A stretch of DNA of 58,358 nucleotides from Bacillota bacterium (GTDB lineage Bacteria > Bacillota > Clostridia > Oscillospirales > Oscillospiraceae): positions 1 through 58,358 of the forward strand of contig JAQXPK010000005.1 in NCBI GenBank assembly GCA_029100605.1, read 5' to 3'. Below, one piece after another: positions 34,424-43,544 of this stretch. The notes below the pieces were generated by a model. The model had not been told where the DNA came from and ran no database searches. It saw nothing but the letters and a program-made list of their open reading frames with translations. A program made the translations under genes and the position numbers. Within the stretch, counting starts at the first letter, position 1; each line of letters starts with the position of its first letter.

Positions 34424-35818
34424 ATGAGCAAAGATGCACAAACAACAGTTCCGACAAGTCAATACGTGGAAAACATCGGCCTGGGGGAGAAGATCGCCTA
34501 CGGCGGCGGAGACCTTGCCAGCAATCTGATTCTGGTGCTGACATCCACCTTCGTCACCTTCTTCTACACCGACGCCCTGGGGCTGAACGCTGCCATCATC
34601 GGCACCATTATGATGCTCTCCCGGGTGTTCGACGGCTTCACCGACATCTTCATGGGCTTCGTCATGGATCAGGTCAAGTCCAAACATGGCAAGGCCAGAT
34701 GCTGGCTGCTGTGGCTGGCCATTCCCATCGCCCTGGCGACGGTGATGGTGTTCCTGGTGCCCAACATCGGCGAGGTGGGCAAGTACATCTACGTCATTAT
34801 CACCTACAATCTGGTCACCACCTTCCTGTACACCATGATTAACATTCCCTACGGCGCCCTGACCTCCCTGATGACCCGGGATCAGGATCAGCGCACCGTC
34901 ATCAACATTTTCCGGATGTTCATGGCCCAGGTGGGCTCCCTGATCATCAACGCCTTCACCCTCCCCTTCATCAACGCGGTGGGCGGCTCCACCAACCAGC
35001 GCAGCTGGATCATCGTCTCCGTAATTTACGGCATCGTCGCAGCGGCGCTGTTCCTGATCTGCTTTGCCAAAACCAAGGAGCGGGTTCAGATCAGCTCCCA
35101 GCAGAAGGAAAGCATTCCTCTGGGTGAGTCCTTCCGGCTGGTACTGAAAAACAACTACTGGCTCATCATTGTCGCCATCTGGGTGGTTACCGCCCTGGGT
35201 ATGGGCATGGGCATGAGCGTGGGTACCTACTACGCCAAGTATATTCTGGGCGATGAGAACCTGTCCGGCTTCCTGTCCGCCATTTCCCTGATTCCCGTTC
35301 TGGTCTGTATGCCCATGGTGGCGCCTCTGAGCAAGAAGTACGGCAAGCGGAACGTGGCGCTGGTTGGCAGTATCATCAGCATCGTCGGGCAGGCGGCTAT
35401 GCTCCTCAATCCTCACAGCTTCGGCTGGCTCATTGTGTGCAATGTGATTAAGGGCGTGGGTCAGTCTTCTCTCACCGGCACCCTGTTCGCCATGGTGGCT
35501 GACACCATCGAGTACGGTCAGTGGAAGACCGGCAAGCGGGTGGAGGGTATGCTCTACTCCAGCACCACCTTCGGCGCAAAGATCGGCGCGGGCGTCGGCA
35601 TGGCCATCGCCATGGGCATCCTGGGCGCTGCCGGTTATGCTGGAACCGCTGCCGTCCAGACGAAAGCGGCCCTGACCGCCATCCAGAACCTGTACCTGCT
35701 GGCTCCTCTGCCCTTCCTGATTGCCATGCCCATCCTGTATTCCTTCTACAAGCTGGACAAGATCTATCCCCAGGTCATGGCAGAGCTGGCGCAGCGGGAG
35801 CAGAAAGGCAAGCTGTAA
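34424..35818 (+). CDS. GPH-family sugar:cation symporter (MelB/XynB-type MFS)
   Basis: 464-residue transporter with 12 predicted helices. The N-terminus GLGEKIAYGGGDLASNLIL and the segment SRVFDGFTDIFMGFVMDQVKSKHGKAR are glycoside-pentoside-hexuronide family hallmarks (Asp residues of the cation site in the second). It imports a glycoside with Na+ or H+. AAGGAGG precedes the ATG. First gene of an operon with two esterases, a PAP2 phosphatase and a GH3 enzyme, and just downstream of the AraC-GH39 regulator, so the cargo is probably an (acylated) oligosaccharide or aryl-glycoside. Confidence 0.92.
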   Translation: MSKDAQTTVPTSQYVENIGLGEKIAYGGGDLASNLILVLTSTFVTFFYTDALGLNAAIIGTIMMLSRVFDGFTDIFMGFVMDQVKSKHGKARCWLLWLAIPIALATVMVFLVPNIGEVGKYIYVIITYNLVTTFLYTMINIPYGALTSLMTRDQDQRTVINIFRMFMAQVGSLIINAFTLPFINAVGGSTNQRSWIIVSVIYGIVAAALFLICFAKTKERVQISSQQKESIPLGESFRLVLKNNYWLIIVAIWVVTALGMGMGMSVGTYYAKYILGDENLSGFLSAISLIPVLVCMPMVAPLSKKYGKRNVALVGSIISIVGQAAMLLNPHSFGWLIVCNVIKGVGQSSLTGTLFAMVADTIEYGQWKTGKRVEGMLYSSTTFGAKIGAGVGMAIAMGILGAAGYAGTAAVQTKAALTAIQNLYLLAPLPFLIAMPILYSFYKLDKIYPQVMAELAQREQKGKL

Positions 35819-35847
35819 ACATTTCCAAGTAAGGAGGATATACCGCA

Positions 35848-37404
35848 ATGGTCAAGACATTCCGTTACGACGACGTGCCTGTACTGGAGACTACCTCCGG
35901 TAAACTGAAGGGCTATTTCTACGACGGCGAATACGTTTTCAAGGGCGTTCCCTACGCCTACGCCGACCGCTTCCAGATGCCTGTCCCCTCCAAGTGGGAG
36001 GGAATCCAGGACGCGACTTCTTACGGCTTCGTCTGCCCGCTGATGACCCAGGATACCCCCAGCGCGGAGCTGATGGTGCCCCACCGCTACTGGCCCATGG
36101 ACGAGCACTGCCAGAATCTGAACATCTGGACGAAATCTCTGGACAAAAATGCCAAGAAGCCCGTTATTGTGTGGCTCCACGGCGGCGGATACTTCGCCGG
36201 TTCTTCCATTGAGCAGGTGGCCTACGACGGTCACAATATGTGCATGGAAGGTGACGTTGTAGTAGTCTCTATCAACCATCGGCTGAACATTCTGGGCTAT
36301 CTGGACTTGTCTCCCTTTGGAGAGAAATATACAAACTCCGGCAACGCCGGTCACGCGGACATGGTGGCGGCATTGCAGTGGGTGCACGACAATATCGCCC
36401 TCTTTGGCGGCGACCCGGACAATGTGACCATCTTCGGTCAGTCCGGCGGCGGCATGAAAGTGGCAGACCTGATGCAGATTCCCGCGGCGGACGGATTGTT
36501 CCACAAGGGTCTGATTATGAGCGGCGTAGCCGACGAGACGATGCTCCCCTCCTGCGTGGGCACCGGTGAGGCCATAGTCACCGCCATGCTCACGGAGCTG
36601 GGTCTGACCGCTGCCGACGTAGAACAGCTGGAGACCCTGCCCTATCCGGAGCTGGTGAAAACCTATACCAAGGTCATGCCCTCTGTGGCTATGACCGGCG
36701 GTTATGTGGGTGGCGCTCCCCTGGTCAACGACTGGTTCCTGGGCAACCCCCTGCAGCACGGTATGCGGGAGCACGCCCGGGAGATTCCCCTGATGATCGG
36801 CTCCGTCTTTGGCGAGTTTGCCTTTGCCCCCGCCCCGTTTGACAAGACCACCCTCACGGAAGGGGAAGTCAAAGCCATCGTCGGCAAGGTTTACAGTGAA
36901 CACACCGAGGCTGTGCTGACCGCCTTTGCCGAGGCGTACCCCGGGAAGAACCCCACGGATGTGCTGAACATTGACCGCGCCATGCGTCAGCCCTCCAAGA
37001 AGCTGGCCGCCCTGCACGCCAGGGGCGGGAAGGCCGGAACCTACCTGTATGACTTCACGCTGGAGTTCCCCATGATGCACAAGATCGCTTGGCACTGCTC
37101 CGACATTCCCTTCTTCTTCCACAACACCGACAAGGTGGAGGTCTGTTCCATCCCCGGCGTCACCGAGAAGCTGGAAGCGCAGATGTTCGGCGCGTTCATG
37201 CACTTTGCCAGAACCGGCGTGCCCGGTCAGGAAAGTCTGCCCGTCTGGCCGGAGGTTACGGAAACGGAAGAGCCTACCATGATTTTTGACCGGGAATGCC
37301 AGGTGCGGGATCATTTCGACGACGAACTGCTGAAGCTCATCGACAGCATTCTGCCGCCCTTCAACCTGATGGAGCTGATGGCAAGTCAGAACGTGCAGCA
37401 CTGA
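35848..37404 (+). CDS. type-B carboxylesterase
   Basis: 518-residue alpha/beta hydrolase without signal peptide, so cytoplasmic. N-terminal FKGVPYAYADRF is the family's first landmark; oxyanion hole HGGGYFAGSS (~111-120); nucleophile elbow GQSGGG (~196-201) in place of the more usual GESAGG. An acidic residue in EFAFAP-like context and a His in FYLYDF/WHCSDIPFFF complete the presumed triad. AAGGAGG lies before the ATG 29 bases after the transporter. Substrate likely an ester on the imported sugar (acetyl, feruloyl or similar), inferred from context. Confidence 0.9.
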   Translation: MVKTFRYDDVPVLETTSGKLKGYFYDGEYVFKGVPYAYADRFQMPVPSKWEGIQDATSYGFVCPLMTQDTPSAELMVPHRYWPMDEHCQNLNIWTKSLDKNAKKPVIVWLHGGGYFAGSSIEQVAYDGHNMCMEGDVVVVSINHRLNILGYLDLSPFGEKYTNSGNAGHADMVAALQWVHDNIALFGGDPDNVTIFGQSGGGMKVADLMQIPAADGLFHKGLIMSGVADETMLPSCVGTGEAIVTAMLTELGLTAADVEQLETLPYPELVKTYTKVMPSVAMTGGYVGGAPLVNDWFLGNPLQHGMREHAREIPLMIGSVFGEFAFAPAPFDKTTLTEGEVKAIVGKVYSEHTEAVLTAFAEAYPGKNPTDVLNIDRAMRQPSKKLAALHARGGKAGTYLYDFTLEFPMMHKIAWHCSDIPFFFHNTDKVEVCSIPGVTEKLEAQMFGAFMHFARTGVPGQESLPVWPEVTETEEPTMIFDRECQVRDHFDDELLKLIDSILPPFNLMELMASQNVQH

Positions 37405-37420
37405 GTCGGGAGGCGCAATC

Positions 37421-38263
37421 GTGGAGAAAAAAGAAAGACGCGTTGTATTCGCAGCAGGGCTTGCGCTGCTGCTGGTGTTCACCTTTACGGATCTGCAAAT
37501 CTCCATGGCAATCGCCAATAAGCCTCTCTGGGCGCGGGTGTTTGAAGTCGTGGGTGAAATACCCTTTACAGTCCTGACCATCGCCGGCTGCGCCATGTTG
37601 TTCCGGTTTCGCACGAAGAAAAATATCGCGTGGAACATACTGTGCGCTGTGGGTGCGGGGGCGCTGTTTCTGCTGTTCTCCCTGATGGGCGGCTTCATGA
37701 CCTACAACTATCTCACCGACAACTTAGGTCAGATTTCCATGGTCTGGATGGTGCTCATCGCCTTGACGATGGCGGGGCTTGGTGTCTGGATTGCCTGTCT
37801 CGTTCCCGGGGAAAAACGCGGCGAGGCGCTGCGCTATGCGGCGACGGCGCTGCTGTACTGCCTCCTGGTGATCGTCATTATGAACTCTCTGAAAACCGTC
37901 TGGGGCAGAATGCGGTTCCGGGAAATGACCGACCCCGTTCATGAATTCACCCGTTGGTATCAGATCGTACCCAGAGGCGGTTTCGACAACATCTATGCCT
38001 CCTTCCCCTCGGGGCATTCCATGAATTCCGCAGGCGTAATTCTGCTGATGCTGCTGCCGCCGATGATTCCGGCGCTGGCCGGCAAGGGGAGAATCCTGCA
38101 CGCCATCGTGTATGTCTGGTGCGCGGTGGTCGGCGTCAGCCGGGTGTTCATGGGCGCCCATTTCGCCAGCGATGTAACCGTAGGCATTCTGCTGTCTCTG
38201 ACAATTTTTGAAGTGCTGCGGGCAGTGGTGTACCGGAAAAAATCGACAGACAGCGCCGCGTAA
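37421..38263 (+). CDS. PAP2-family membrane phosphatase
   Basis: 280 residues, six predicted helices, GTG start with GGAGGCG upstream. Phosphatase motifs: KTVWGRMRFRE (variant of KX6RP lacking the final Pro), PSGHSMNSAG, and SRVFMGAHFASDV (SRX5HX3D). These match type-2 phosphatidic-acid or undecaprenyl-pyrophosphate phosphatases acting at the outer face of the membrane. Its place inside a sugar-catabolic operon is odd; it may be a passenger or dephosphorylate a lipid carrier or sugar phosphate. Followed by a 12-bp hairpin. Confidence 0.85.
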   Translation: MEKKERRVVFAAGLALLLVFTFTDLQISMAIANKPLWARVFEVVGEIPFTVLTIAGCAMLFRFRTKKNIAWNILCAVGAGALFLLFSLMGGFMTYNYLTDNLGQISMVWMVLIALTMAGLGVWIACLVPGEKRGEALRYAATALLYCLLVIVIMNSLKTVWGRMRFREMTDPVHEFTRWYQIVPRGGFDNIYASFPSGHSMNSAGVILLMLLPPMIPALAGKGRILHAIVYVWCAVVGVSRVFMGAHFASDVTVGILLSLTIFEVLRAVVYRKKSTDSAA

Positions 38264-38277
38264 GGCGGACACACACC

Positions 38278-38305
38278 GGGGGGCGGTTTCCCAAAACCGC
38301 CCCCC
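38278..38305 (+). terminator. intra-operon hairpin between PAP2 and GH3 genes
   Basis: Perfect 12-bp stem GGGGGGCGGTTT-CCCA-AAACCGCCCCCC with no T-tail, 22 bases before the GH3 start. It may process or stabilise the mRNA rather than end it. Confidence 0.5.
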
Positions 38306-38327
38306 TGAACAGCAAGGAGATGCGTCA

Positions 38328-40592
38328 ATGAAACAGAAATGGAAACGAATTCAAGCGGACGGATATGTGCGGATCGACAACGGCGACGGTCAGGCTCTGG
38401 GTCTCGCGGCGGACAGCCCGGTTCCGCTTCTCACGGTGGACGGCTACGCCTTCAAGGATTTTCTCCGAACAGGGGAGCTGGCTCCCTATGAGGACTGGCG
38501 GCTTTCCAGCGAGGAGAGGGCGCGGGATCTGGCAGGACGGCTGTCTATCGAGGACATCGCCGGACTGATGCTCTACAGCGCCCACCAGTTGATTCCCGCC
38601 CGGGGGCCGCAGGCCGCGGTGTTCGGCGGCACCTACGGCGGAAAATCCTATGAAGAAAGCGGCGCCAACCCCTGGGATTTGACCGATCAGCAGAAGAAGT
38701 TCATCGTGGAGGACAGGGTGCGCCACGTGCTGATTATGAAGCTGGAGAGCACGGAGGCGGCGGTGCGCTGGAACAACAACCTTCAGGCTCTGGCGGAAAG
38801 GGTGGGCTTCGGCATCCCCGCCAACAACAGCTCCGACCCCCGTCACGGAGCTGGCTCCACCGCAGAGTACATGGGCGTCACCGGCGAGCCCATCTCCAAA
38901 TGGGCAAACGGCATCGGCCTGTCTGCCTCCTTTGACCCGGATTCCGTGAAGGAATTCGGCGAAATCGCCTCGGCGGAATACCGGGCGCTGGGCATCACCA
39001 CCGCCCTGTCTCCCCAGATCGACCTGTCTACCGAGCCTCGCTGGATGCGCTTCGCCGACACCTTCGGCGAGCACACCCAGATGACCATTGATATGACAAG
39101 AGCCTACTGTGACGGCTTCCAGACCACGAAAGGAAGCCAGGACGGCTGGGGTAAAGACAGCGTCAACACCATGGTCAAGCATTTCCCCGGCGGCGGTATG
39201 TGCGAGGGCGGCAGGGATGCCCACTACGCCTACGGCAAGTACGCCGTGTACCCCGGAGGCAATTTTGAAGAGCACCTGAAGCCCTTTACGGAAGGCGCGT
39301 TCTCCCTGCCCGGAAAAACCGGAAAGGCCAGCGCCGTGATGCCCTACTACACCATCTCCCAGGGCGCGGATCCGAAAAACGGAGAAACTGTGGGCAATTC
39401 CTACAACCAGTACCTGATCGGCGATCTGCTGCGGGAAAAACTGGGCTACGACGGCGTGGTCTGCACCGACTGGGGCATTACCCACGACATGGGTAAGACG
39501 GAAGAGGAATTCGCGGGCAAGTGCTGGGGCGTGGAAACCCTCACCGAGGCGGAGCGCCACCTGAAAGCGCTGGAAGCGGGTGTAGACCAGTTCGGCGGCA
39601 ACAACGATGCGGCACCTGTGCTGGAAGCCTACGGGATGCTCTGTGAGAAATACGGCGAGGAAGCCGCCCAGGCCCGGTTCCGCCGGTCTGCCTACCGGCT
39701 GCTGCTGAATATCTTCCGCACCGGCCTGTTTGAAAACCCCTATCTGGATTTGCAGACTTCCCTCGCAACGGTGGGCTGCCCGGAGTTCGTGGAAAAGGGC
39801 TACCGCTCCCAGCTCCGCTCTATTACGATGCTGAAAAACAGGAGCCGCACCCTGCCGCTGCAAACCGGGATCAAGCTCTATGTGCCCGACCGTTTTGTCA
39901 AATCCTATCTGGACTTCATGAGCCATCCCACCCAGCCCCGTACCATTGTCCCCGCGGGGAAGGCGGCGCTGGCAAGGTGCTTTACTCTGGTGGATACGCC
40001 GGAGGAGGCGGACGCGGCGGTATGCTTCGTGGAGTCTCCCATCTCCGTGGGCTACGACCCGGAGGATCGGGAGCAGGGCGGCAACGGCTATGTGCCGGTG
40101 ACGCTGCAATACCGTCCCTATCAGGCGGTGAACGCCCGGGAACACAGCCTCGCCGGCGGCGACCCGCTGGAGGAGAGCCGCGACCGGGGCTACCGGGGCA
40201 AGTGGAACACCGCAGCCAACGAGGCGGATCTGGACATCGTTCTGGACACCAAAAAGCGGATGGGCGATAAGCCTGTGGTAACAGTGGTCAGCCTGAAAAA
40301 CCCCATGGTCATGGCGGAGCTGGAACCCTACACCGACGCCCTGCTGGTGGAATATGGCGTGACGCCCCAGGCGGTGGTGGACGTGCTCACAGGAAAATTC
40401 ACACCGGAGGGGCTGCTGCCGGTGCAGCTTCCGGCGGATATGGACACCGTGGAGCGTCAGTGTGAAGACGTTGCCTTCGATATGACCTGCTATCGGGATT
40501 CGGAAGGCCACACCTATGACTTTGGATTCGGAATGAATTATGACGGCGTGATTCAGGATGAGAGAACCCGCCGCTATCGCAAAGGAGAATAA
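38328..40592 (+). CDS. glycoside hydrolase family 3 (cytoplasmic)
   Basis: 754 residues without signal peptide. (alpha/beta)8 domain with LSIEDIAGLMLYSAHQ, the substrate segment NNSSDPRHG, LSPQIDLSTEPRW, KHFPGGG and nucleophile Asp in VVCTDWGI (~381); then the alpha/beta sandwich. It lacks a clear C-terminal fibronectin-type domain. Beta-glucosidase, beta-xylosidase or related activity on the imported glycoside; specificity cannot be assigned. AAGGAGA before ATG 38328, following the hairpin. Ends three bases before the next esterase gene. Confidence 0.9.
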   Translation: MKQKWKRIQADGYVRIDNGDGQALGLAADSPVPLLTVDGYAFKDFLRTGELAPYEDWRLSSEERARDLAGRLSIEDIAGLMLYSAHQLIPARGPQAAVFGGTYGGKSYEESGANPWDLTDQQKKFIVEDRVRHVLIMKLESTEAAVRWNNNLQALAERVGFGIPANNSSDPRHGAGSTAEYMGVTGEPISKWANGIGLSASFDPDSVKEFGEIASAEYRALGITTALSPQIDLSTEPRWMRFADTFGEHTQMTIDMTRAYCDGFQTTKGSQDGWGKDSVNTMVKHFPGGGMCEGGRDAHYAYGKYAVYPGGNFEEHLKPFTEGAFSLPGKTGKASAVMPYYTISQGADPKNGETVGNSYNQYLIGDLLREKLGYDGVVCTDWGITHDMGKTEEEFAGKCWGVETLTEAERHLKALEAGVDQFGGNNDAAPVLEAYGMLCEKYGEEAAQARFRRSAYRLLLNIFRTGLFENPYLDLQTSLATVGCPEFVEKGYRSQLRSITMLKNRSRTLPLQTGIKLYVPDRFVKSYLDFMSHPTQPRTIVPAGKAALARCFTLVDTPEEADAAVCFVESPISVGYDPEDREQGGNGYVPVTLQYRPYQAVNAREHSLAGGDPLEESRDRGYRGKWNTAANEADLDIVLDTKKRMGDKPVVTVVSLKNPMVMAELEPYTDALLVEYGVTPQAVVDVLTGKFTPEGLLPVQLPADMDTVERQCEDVAFDMTCYRDSEGHTYDFGFGMNYDGVIQDERTRRYRKGE

Positions 40593-40595
40593 AAA

Positions 40596-41708
40596 ATGGG
40601 CAAGCAATACGACGACAAGTTAGTTCAGGCGCTGAAGCAGCGGCAGAAGGTGGAGGACTACCACGGTGCCCCGGTTCTGGTGAAATATCTGCCGGATTGC
40701 GATGAAAAAGGTGCCATGGATCCCCGGCTGTACCGGGATCAGAAAAAGAGCCTGCAAATGATGGCCTGGATGCCCTCCTTCCTCATGAAGATGGACACCT
40801 CCCCCAAGAGCATCGCCAATCTGAGGAAAATGTTCAACGGCATTAAAAGCGTTCCCTGTGTGGAAGCGCCTATCAGCATCGAAAAGCGCACGGTCCCGGC
40901 GGAGGACGGCTATGAGATTCCAGTGCGGATCTACAAAGCCAACCGGGAGGACACCGGCAAGGCGATTCTCTATTACATCCACGGCGGCGGTTTCTTCGGC
41001 GGCTCCCCAGATGTGGTGGAAGAATCCGTGAAGATGTTCGTTGCCAAGTCCGGGCTGTGCGCCGTATCCGTGGACTACCGACTGGCACCGGAGCATCCCT
41101 ACCCCGTCGGGCATCAGGACTGCTACCGGGTACTGCGGTGGATCGGAGAAAACGCCGCTTCCTTCGGCGGCGACCGGGAGCACATTTTCGTGGCAGGTGA
41201 CAGTGCCGGCGGCAATCTGACCCAGTACTGCACCACCCGGGATCGGGAGGACGGAGGGAATCTGGTAAAGGGTCAGCTCCTGCTGTATCCGACCCTGAAC
41301 ATGGCGGGCGTGCAGGATGAACTCTTCCAGCCCGGCATGGAGCAGTTTGAGATGGCGCCCAGCCAGAAGCGGGGTCTGACCAAGATGCTGAAAATGTTCT
41401 CCGGCATGACCACCGGACTGGAACCGATTCTGGGAATCCGGGACGCCCATAACGACTACCTCAACCCCTATACCCGTGACCCGGCTAACAACCCGCCCAC
41501 CTTCCTGACCGTGGGAGGACACGACTTCCTGAAGCTGGAAACCCTGGGCTACGGCGTGAAGCTCCACCGTGCCGGTGTGGAAACGAAAATGGTTCTGTAC
41601 AAGGGCTTCGGTCATGCCTACATTGATAACACCGGCGTCTATCCCCAGTGCGAGGACTGCATCGATGAGATGGTGTCCTTCATTTTGGCACACTGCAGCA
41701 CGGATTGA
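40596..41708 (+). CDS. alpha/beta-hydrolase-fold esterase (HSL/AXE-like)
   Basis: 370 residues, cytoplasmic. It has the hormone-sensitive-lipase type oxyanion motif YYIHGGGFFGGSP (~126-138), nucleophile GDSAGG (~201-206) and a C-terminal triad Asp in VGGHDFLK and His in GFGHAYID. A ~90-residue helical N-terminal cap precedes the core. It starts 3 bases after the GH3 stop with AAAGGAG in that gene. A second esterase in the same operon suggests the sugar carries more than one type of acyl group. Probable last gene of the operon. Confidence 0.88.
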   Translation: MGKQYDDKLVQALKQRQKVEDYHGAPVLVKYLPDCDEKGAMDPRLYRDQKKSLQMMAWMPSFLMKMDTSPKSIANLRKMFNGIKSVPCVEAPISIEKRTVPAEDGYEIPVRIYKANREDTGKAILYYIHGGGFFGGSPDVVEESVKMFVAKSGLCAVSVDYRLAPEHPYPVGHQDCYRVLRWIGENAASFGGDREHIFVAGDSAGGNLTQYCTTRDREDGGNLVKGQLLLYPTLNMAGVQDELFQPGMEQFEMAPSQKRGLTKMLKMFSGMTTGLEPILGIRDAHNDYLNPYTRDPANNPPTFLTVGGHDFLKLETLGYGVKLHRAGVETKMVLYKGFGHAYIDNTGVYPQCEDCIDEMVSFILAHCSTD

Positions 41709-41779
41709 AAGATTCCCATTGCAGAAAAGCGGCTCTTTGAAACCGTTTTTATGGAATCCAGCCAGAAATCAATGGGTAT

Positions 41780-41809
41780 CCGATTTGCATGGCGCACCAT
41801 GCAAATCGG
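41780..41809 (+). terminator. perfect hairpin after the esterase gene
   Basis: 13-bp stem CCGATTTGCATGG-CGCA-CCATGCAAATCGG, 71 bases past the stop, then AGGTGCAAGGGTTTTGCGCT; terminator-like but with a displaced T-rich tail. Confidence 0.5.
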
Positions 41810-41877
41810 TAGGTGCAAGGGTTTTGCGCTTTTTGGTGTTGCCTTACGTCAATGCGCAAGCAGTACCATACTGTTCG

Positions 41878-42016
41878 GAAAAATCAGCGTTAATCTATCG
41901 ACTTTTTGCCCCCTCCCATGGTATCATACCGGTAATGATCCATGGAAGGGGGCGTTTTATATGCCTGAACGAGTAAATAAGACGCCATGCAGTATTGACC
42001 CGCTGGCTTATGTGTA
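41878..42016 (+). repeat. decayed copy of the TetM-NYN leader and first codons
   Basis: About 137 bases matching 44279-44415. It includes the palindrome (41909-41952 versus 44310-44353), ribosome site GGAAGGGGG and an 18-codon frame from ATG 41961 (MPERVNKTPCSIDPLAYV, stop) corresponding to the true gene's MPEQVNKTPCCVGLLAHV. The rest of the gene is missing. Confidence 0.85.
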
Positions 42017-42106
42017 AGTGGGTAGAGGAGTGCCACATTTTGAGGAGTTTGCAGTAGCCGTGAGCCATCATGTTGGTTGCAATTACTGCAAATTTATTCT
42101 ATCATC

Positions 42107-42136
42107 TGAAACTTTTTCCCATGCCGGAGAATCTAT
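42107..42136 (+). promoter_or_regulatory. possible ECF-sigma promoter of sigV operon
   Basis: TGAAAC (42107-42112) with a downstream AATCTATA element at ~17 bases resembles SigV/SigM-type promoters (TGAAAC-N16/17-CGTC), consistent with autoregulation. The -10 match is weak. Confidence 0.45.
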
Positions 42137-42170
42137 ATAGTGGAAGCAAAAAGAAAGGAGGGTACTGTCC

Positions 42171-42659
42171 GTGAATAAGGTGCTTTATGAGCAGCTAGTA
42201 GCGTATATTCTGGAGAATCAAAACCGCTTTTACAGGCTGGCATACAGTTATACCAAAAATCAGGAGGATGCGCTGGATGCCGTCCAGAATGCGGTGTGCA
42301 AAGCGCTGGAATCCTTTGAAAGCATCCGGAATACGGGCGCAATCAAGACCTGGTTCTATCGGATTCTGATCAACGAGAGTCTGCATATCATTCAAAAGCG
42401 GAAAAAGGAGGCCGCGTCTTCTGACTTAGAGGATGTGGATATGGTGTATCATGAGAAAGCATACGATCAGGAATCTGTAGAAGAGGAGTTGGATCAGCTG
42501 GAGCCGGATGTGCAGGAAATTATCCGGCTGAGATTCTTTGAGGAAATGTCCTTGAAAGAGATTTCCAGCATCACGGGGTACAACCTTAGCACGGTCAAAA
42601 CAAAGCTATATCGGGGCTTAAAACTTTTGAGGGAAAACATACAGGAGGCAGCATTATGA
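42171..42659 (+). CDS. sigV: ECF RNA polymerase sigma factor, SigV-like
   Basis: 162 residues from a GTG start with AAAGGAGG. Sigma region 2 contains YRLAYSYTKNQEDALDAVQ and IKTWFYRILIN; region 4 contains IIRLRFFEEMSLKEISSITG and LSTVKTKLYRGL. The next gene is an RsiV-type anti-sigma factor, which makes this the lysozyme/envelope-stress sigma SigV. In Bacillus/Clostridioides relatives, lysozyme binding to RsiV frees SigV to turn on wall-modification genes. The start of rsiV overlaps the stop by four bases. The operon is flanked by duplicated TetM-NYN leader sequence. Confidence 0.88.
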   Translation: MNKVLYEQLVAYILENQNRFYRLAYSYTKNQEDALDAVQNAVCKALESFESIRNTGAIKTWFYRILINESLHIIQKRKKEAASSDLEDVDMVYHEKAYDQESVEEELDQLEPDVQEIIRLRFFEEMSLKEISSITGYNLSTVKTKLYRGLKLLRENIQEAAL

Positions 42660-43540
42660 GTAACTTGCAGGAAATGAAGAAACGGTATGACAATATCCCC
42701 ATCCCGGACGCCCTTTCCGTTCGCGTGCAGCAGGCAATTGGGGAATCCAGAAAAAAACAGCCGGGAAAAGAACACAACAGCCATAGGGCTTGGTTCCCCC
42801 GGGCAATCCGGGGCATAGGAACGGCGGCTGCCGCTGCCTGTGTTCTTTTCACGGTGGCGCTGAATACCATGCCTGCCTTTGCCGCGGAGGCTGCCCAGCT
42901 GCCTGTAATCGGCGGACTGGCTCGTGTACTGACGTTCCGCTCCTACGAAACAGAACAGGACGATATTGCCGTGTCCGTGGAAATCCCGTCCATTGAAATC
43001 ATCCAGCGGGACACGGGAATCGAAGTTGACGCAGTCAATCAGGAGATTCTGAACCGCTGCAGAGAGTATGCGGATGCGGCGCTTGACCGGGCGGAGGCAT
43101 ACAGAACCGCTTTTCTGGAGACCGGCGGTACACCGGAGGAATGGGCACAGCACAATATCCAAATCACAGTTGGCTATGAGATCAAGCATCAGGATGAGAA
43201 GTACCTGTCCTTTGTTGTGAGAGGTAACGAAAACTGGTCAAACGCGTATCAGGAAGCCTGTTTCTATAACCTGGACTTAAGTACCGGGGCGTATGTTACC
43301 CTGAAGGATCTGCTGGGCGACAATTATGAGGCACTGGCAAATGAAAGCATTCGCCAGCAGATCAGGGAAAGAGAAGCTGCCGGAGAATCGTTCTTCCCGG
43401 AGGACGCAGGGGGCTTTACAGGTATTACGGAAAATACAAAATTCTATATCAACGCCAACCACAAGCCTGTAATCGTATTTGATAAGTACGAAATCGCCAA
43501 TGGGGCGGCAGGGGAAATTGAATTTGAAATCGGAGGATAA
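42656..43540 (+). CDS. rsiV: anti-sigma factor RsiV (DUF3298 lysozyme receptor)
   Basis: 294 residues. A cytoplasmic sigma-binding N-terminus (1-~52) precedes one membrane helix (~53-74, GIGTAAAAACVLFTVAL) and an extracellular domain. That domain has DUF4163/DUF3298 features: VGYEIKHQDEKYLSFVV, YNLDLSTGAYVTLKDLLGD and a C-terminal TKFYINANHKPVIVFDKYEI. This is the RsiV layout; the extracellular domain would bind lysozyme and then be cleaved by signal peptidase and RasP-type protease. Coupled to sigV by ATGA overlap. Confidence 0.9.
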   Translation: MSNLQEMKKRYDNIPIPDALSVRVQQAIGESRKKQPGKEHNSHRAWFPRAIRGIGTAAAAACVLFTVALNTMPAFAAEAAQLPVIGGLARVLTFRSYETEQDDIAVSVEIPSIEIIQRDTGIEVDAVNQEILNRCREYADAALDRAEAYRTAFLETGGTPEEWAQHNIQITVGYEIKHQDEKYLSFVVRGNENWSNAYQEACFYNLDLSTGAYVTLKDLLGDNYEALANESIRQQIREREAAGESFFPEDAGGFTGITENTKFYINANHKPVIVFDKYEIANGAAGEIEFEIGG

Positions 43541-43544
43541 TCCC

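Noticed and set aside
38325-40607. 760-codon minus-strand frame opposite the GH3 gene
   Set aside because: Antisense shadow; composition and lack of a ribosome site argue against a gene.
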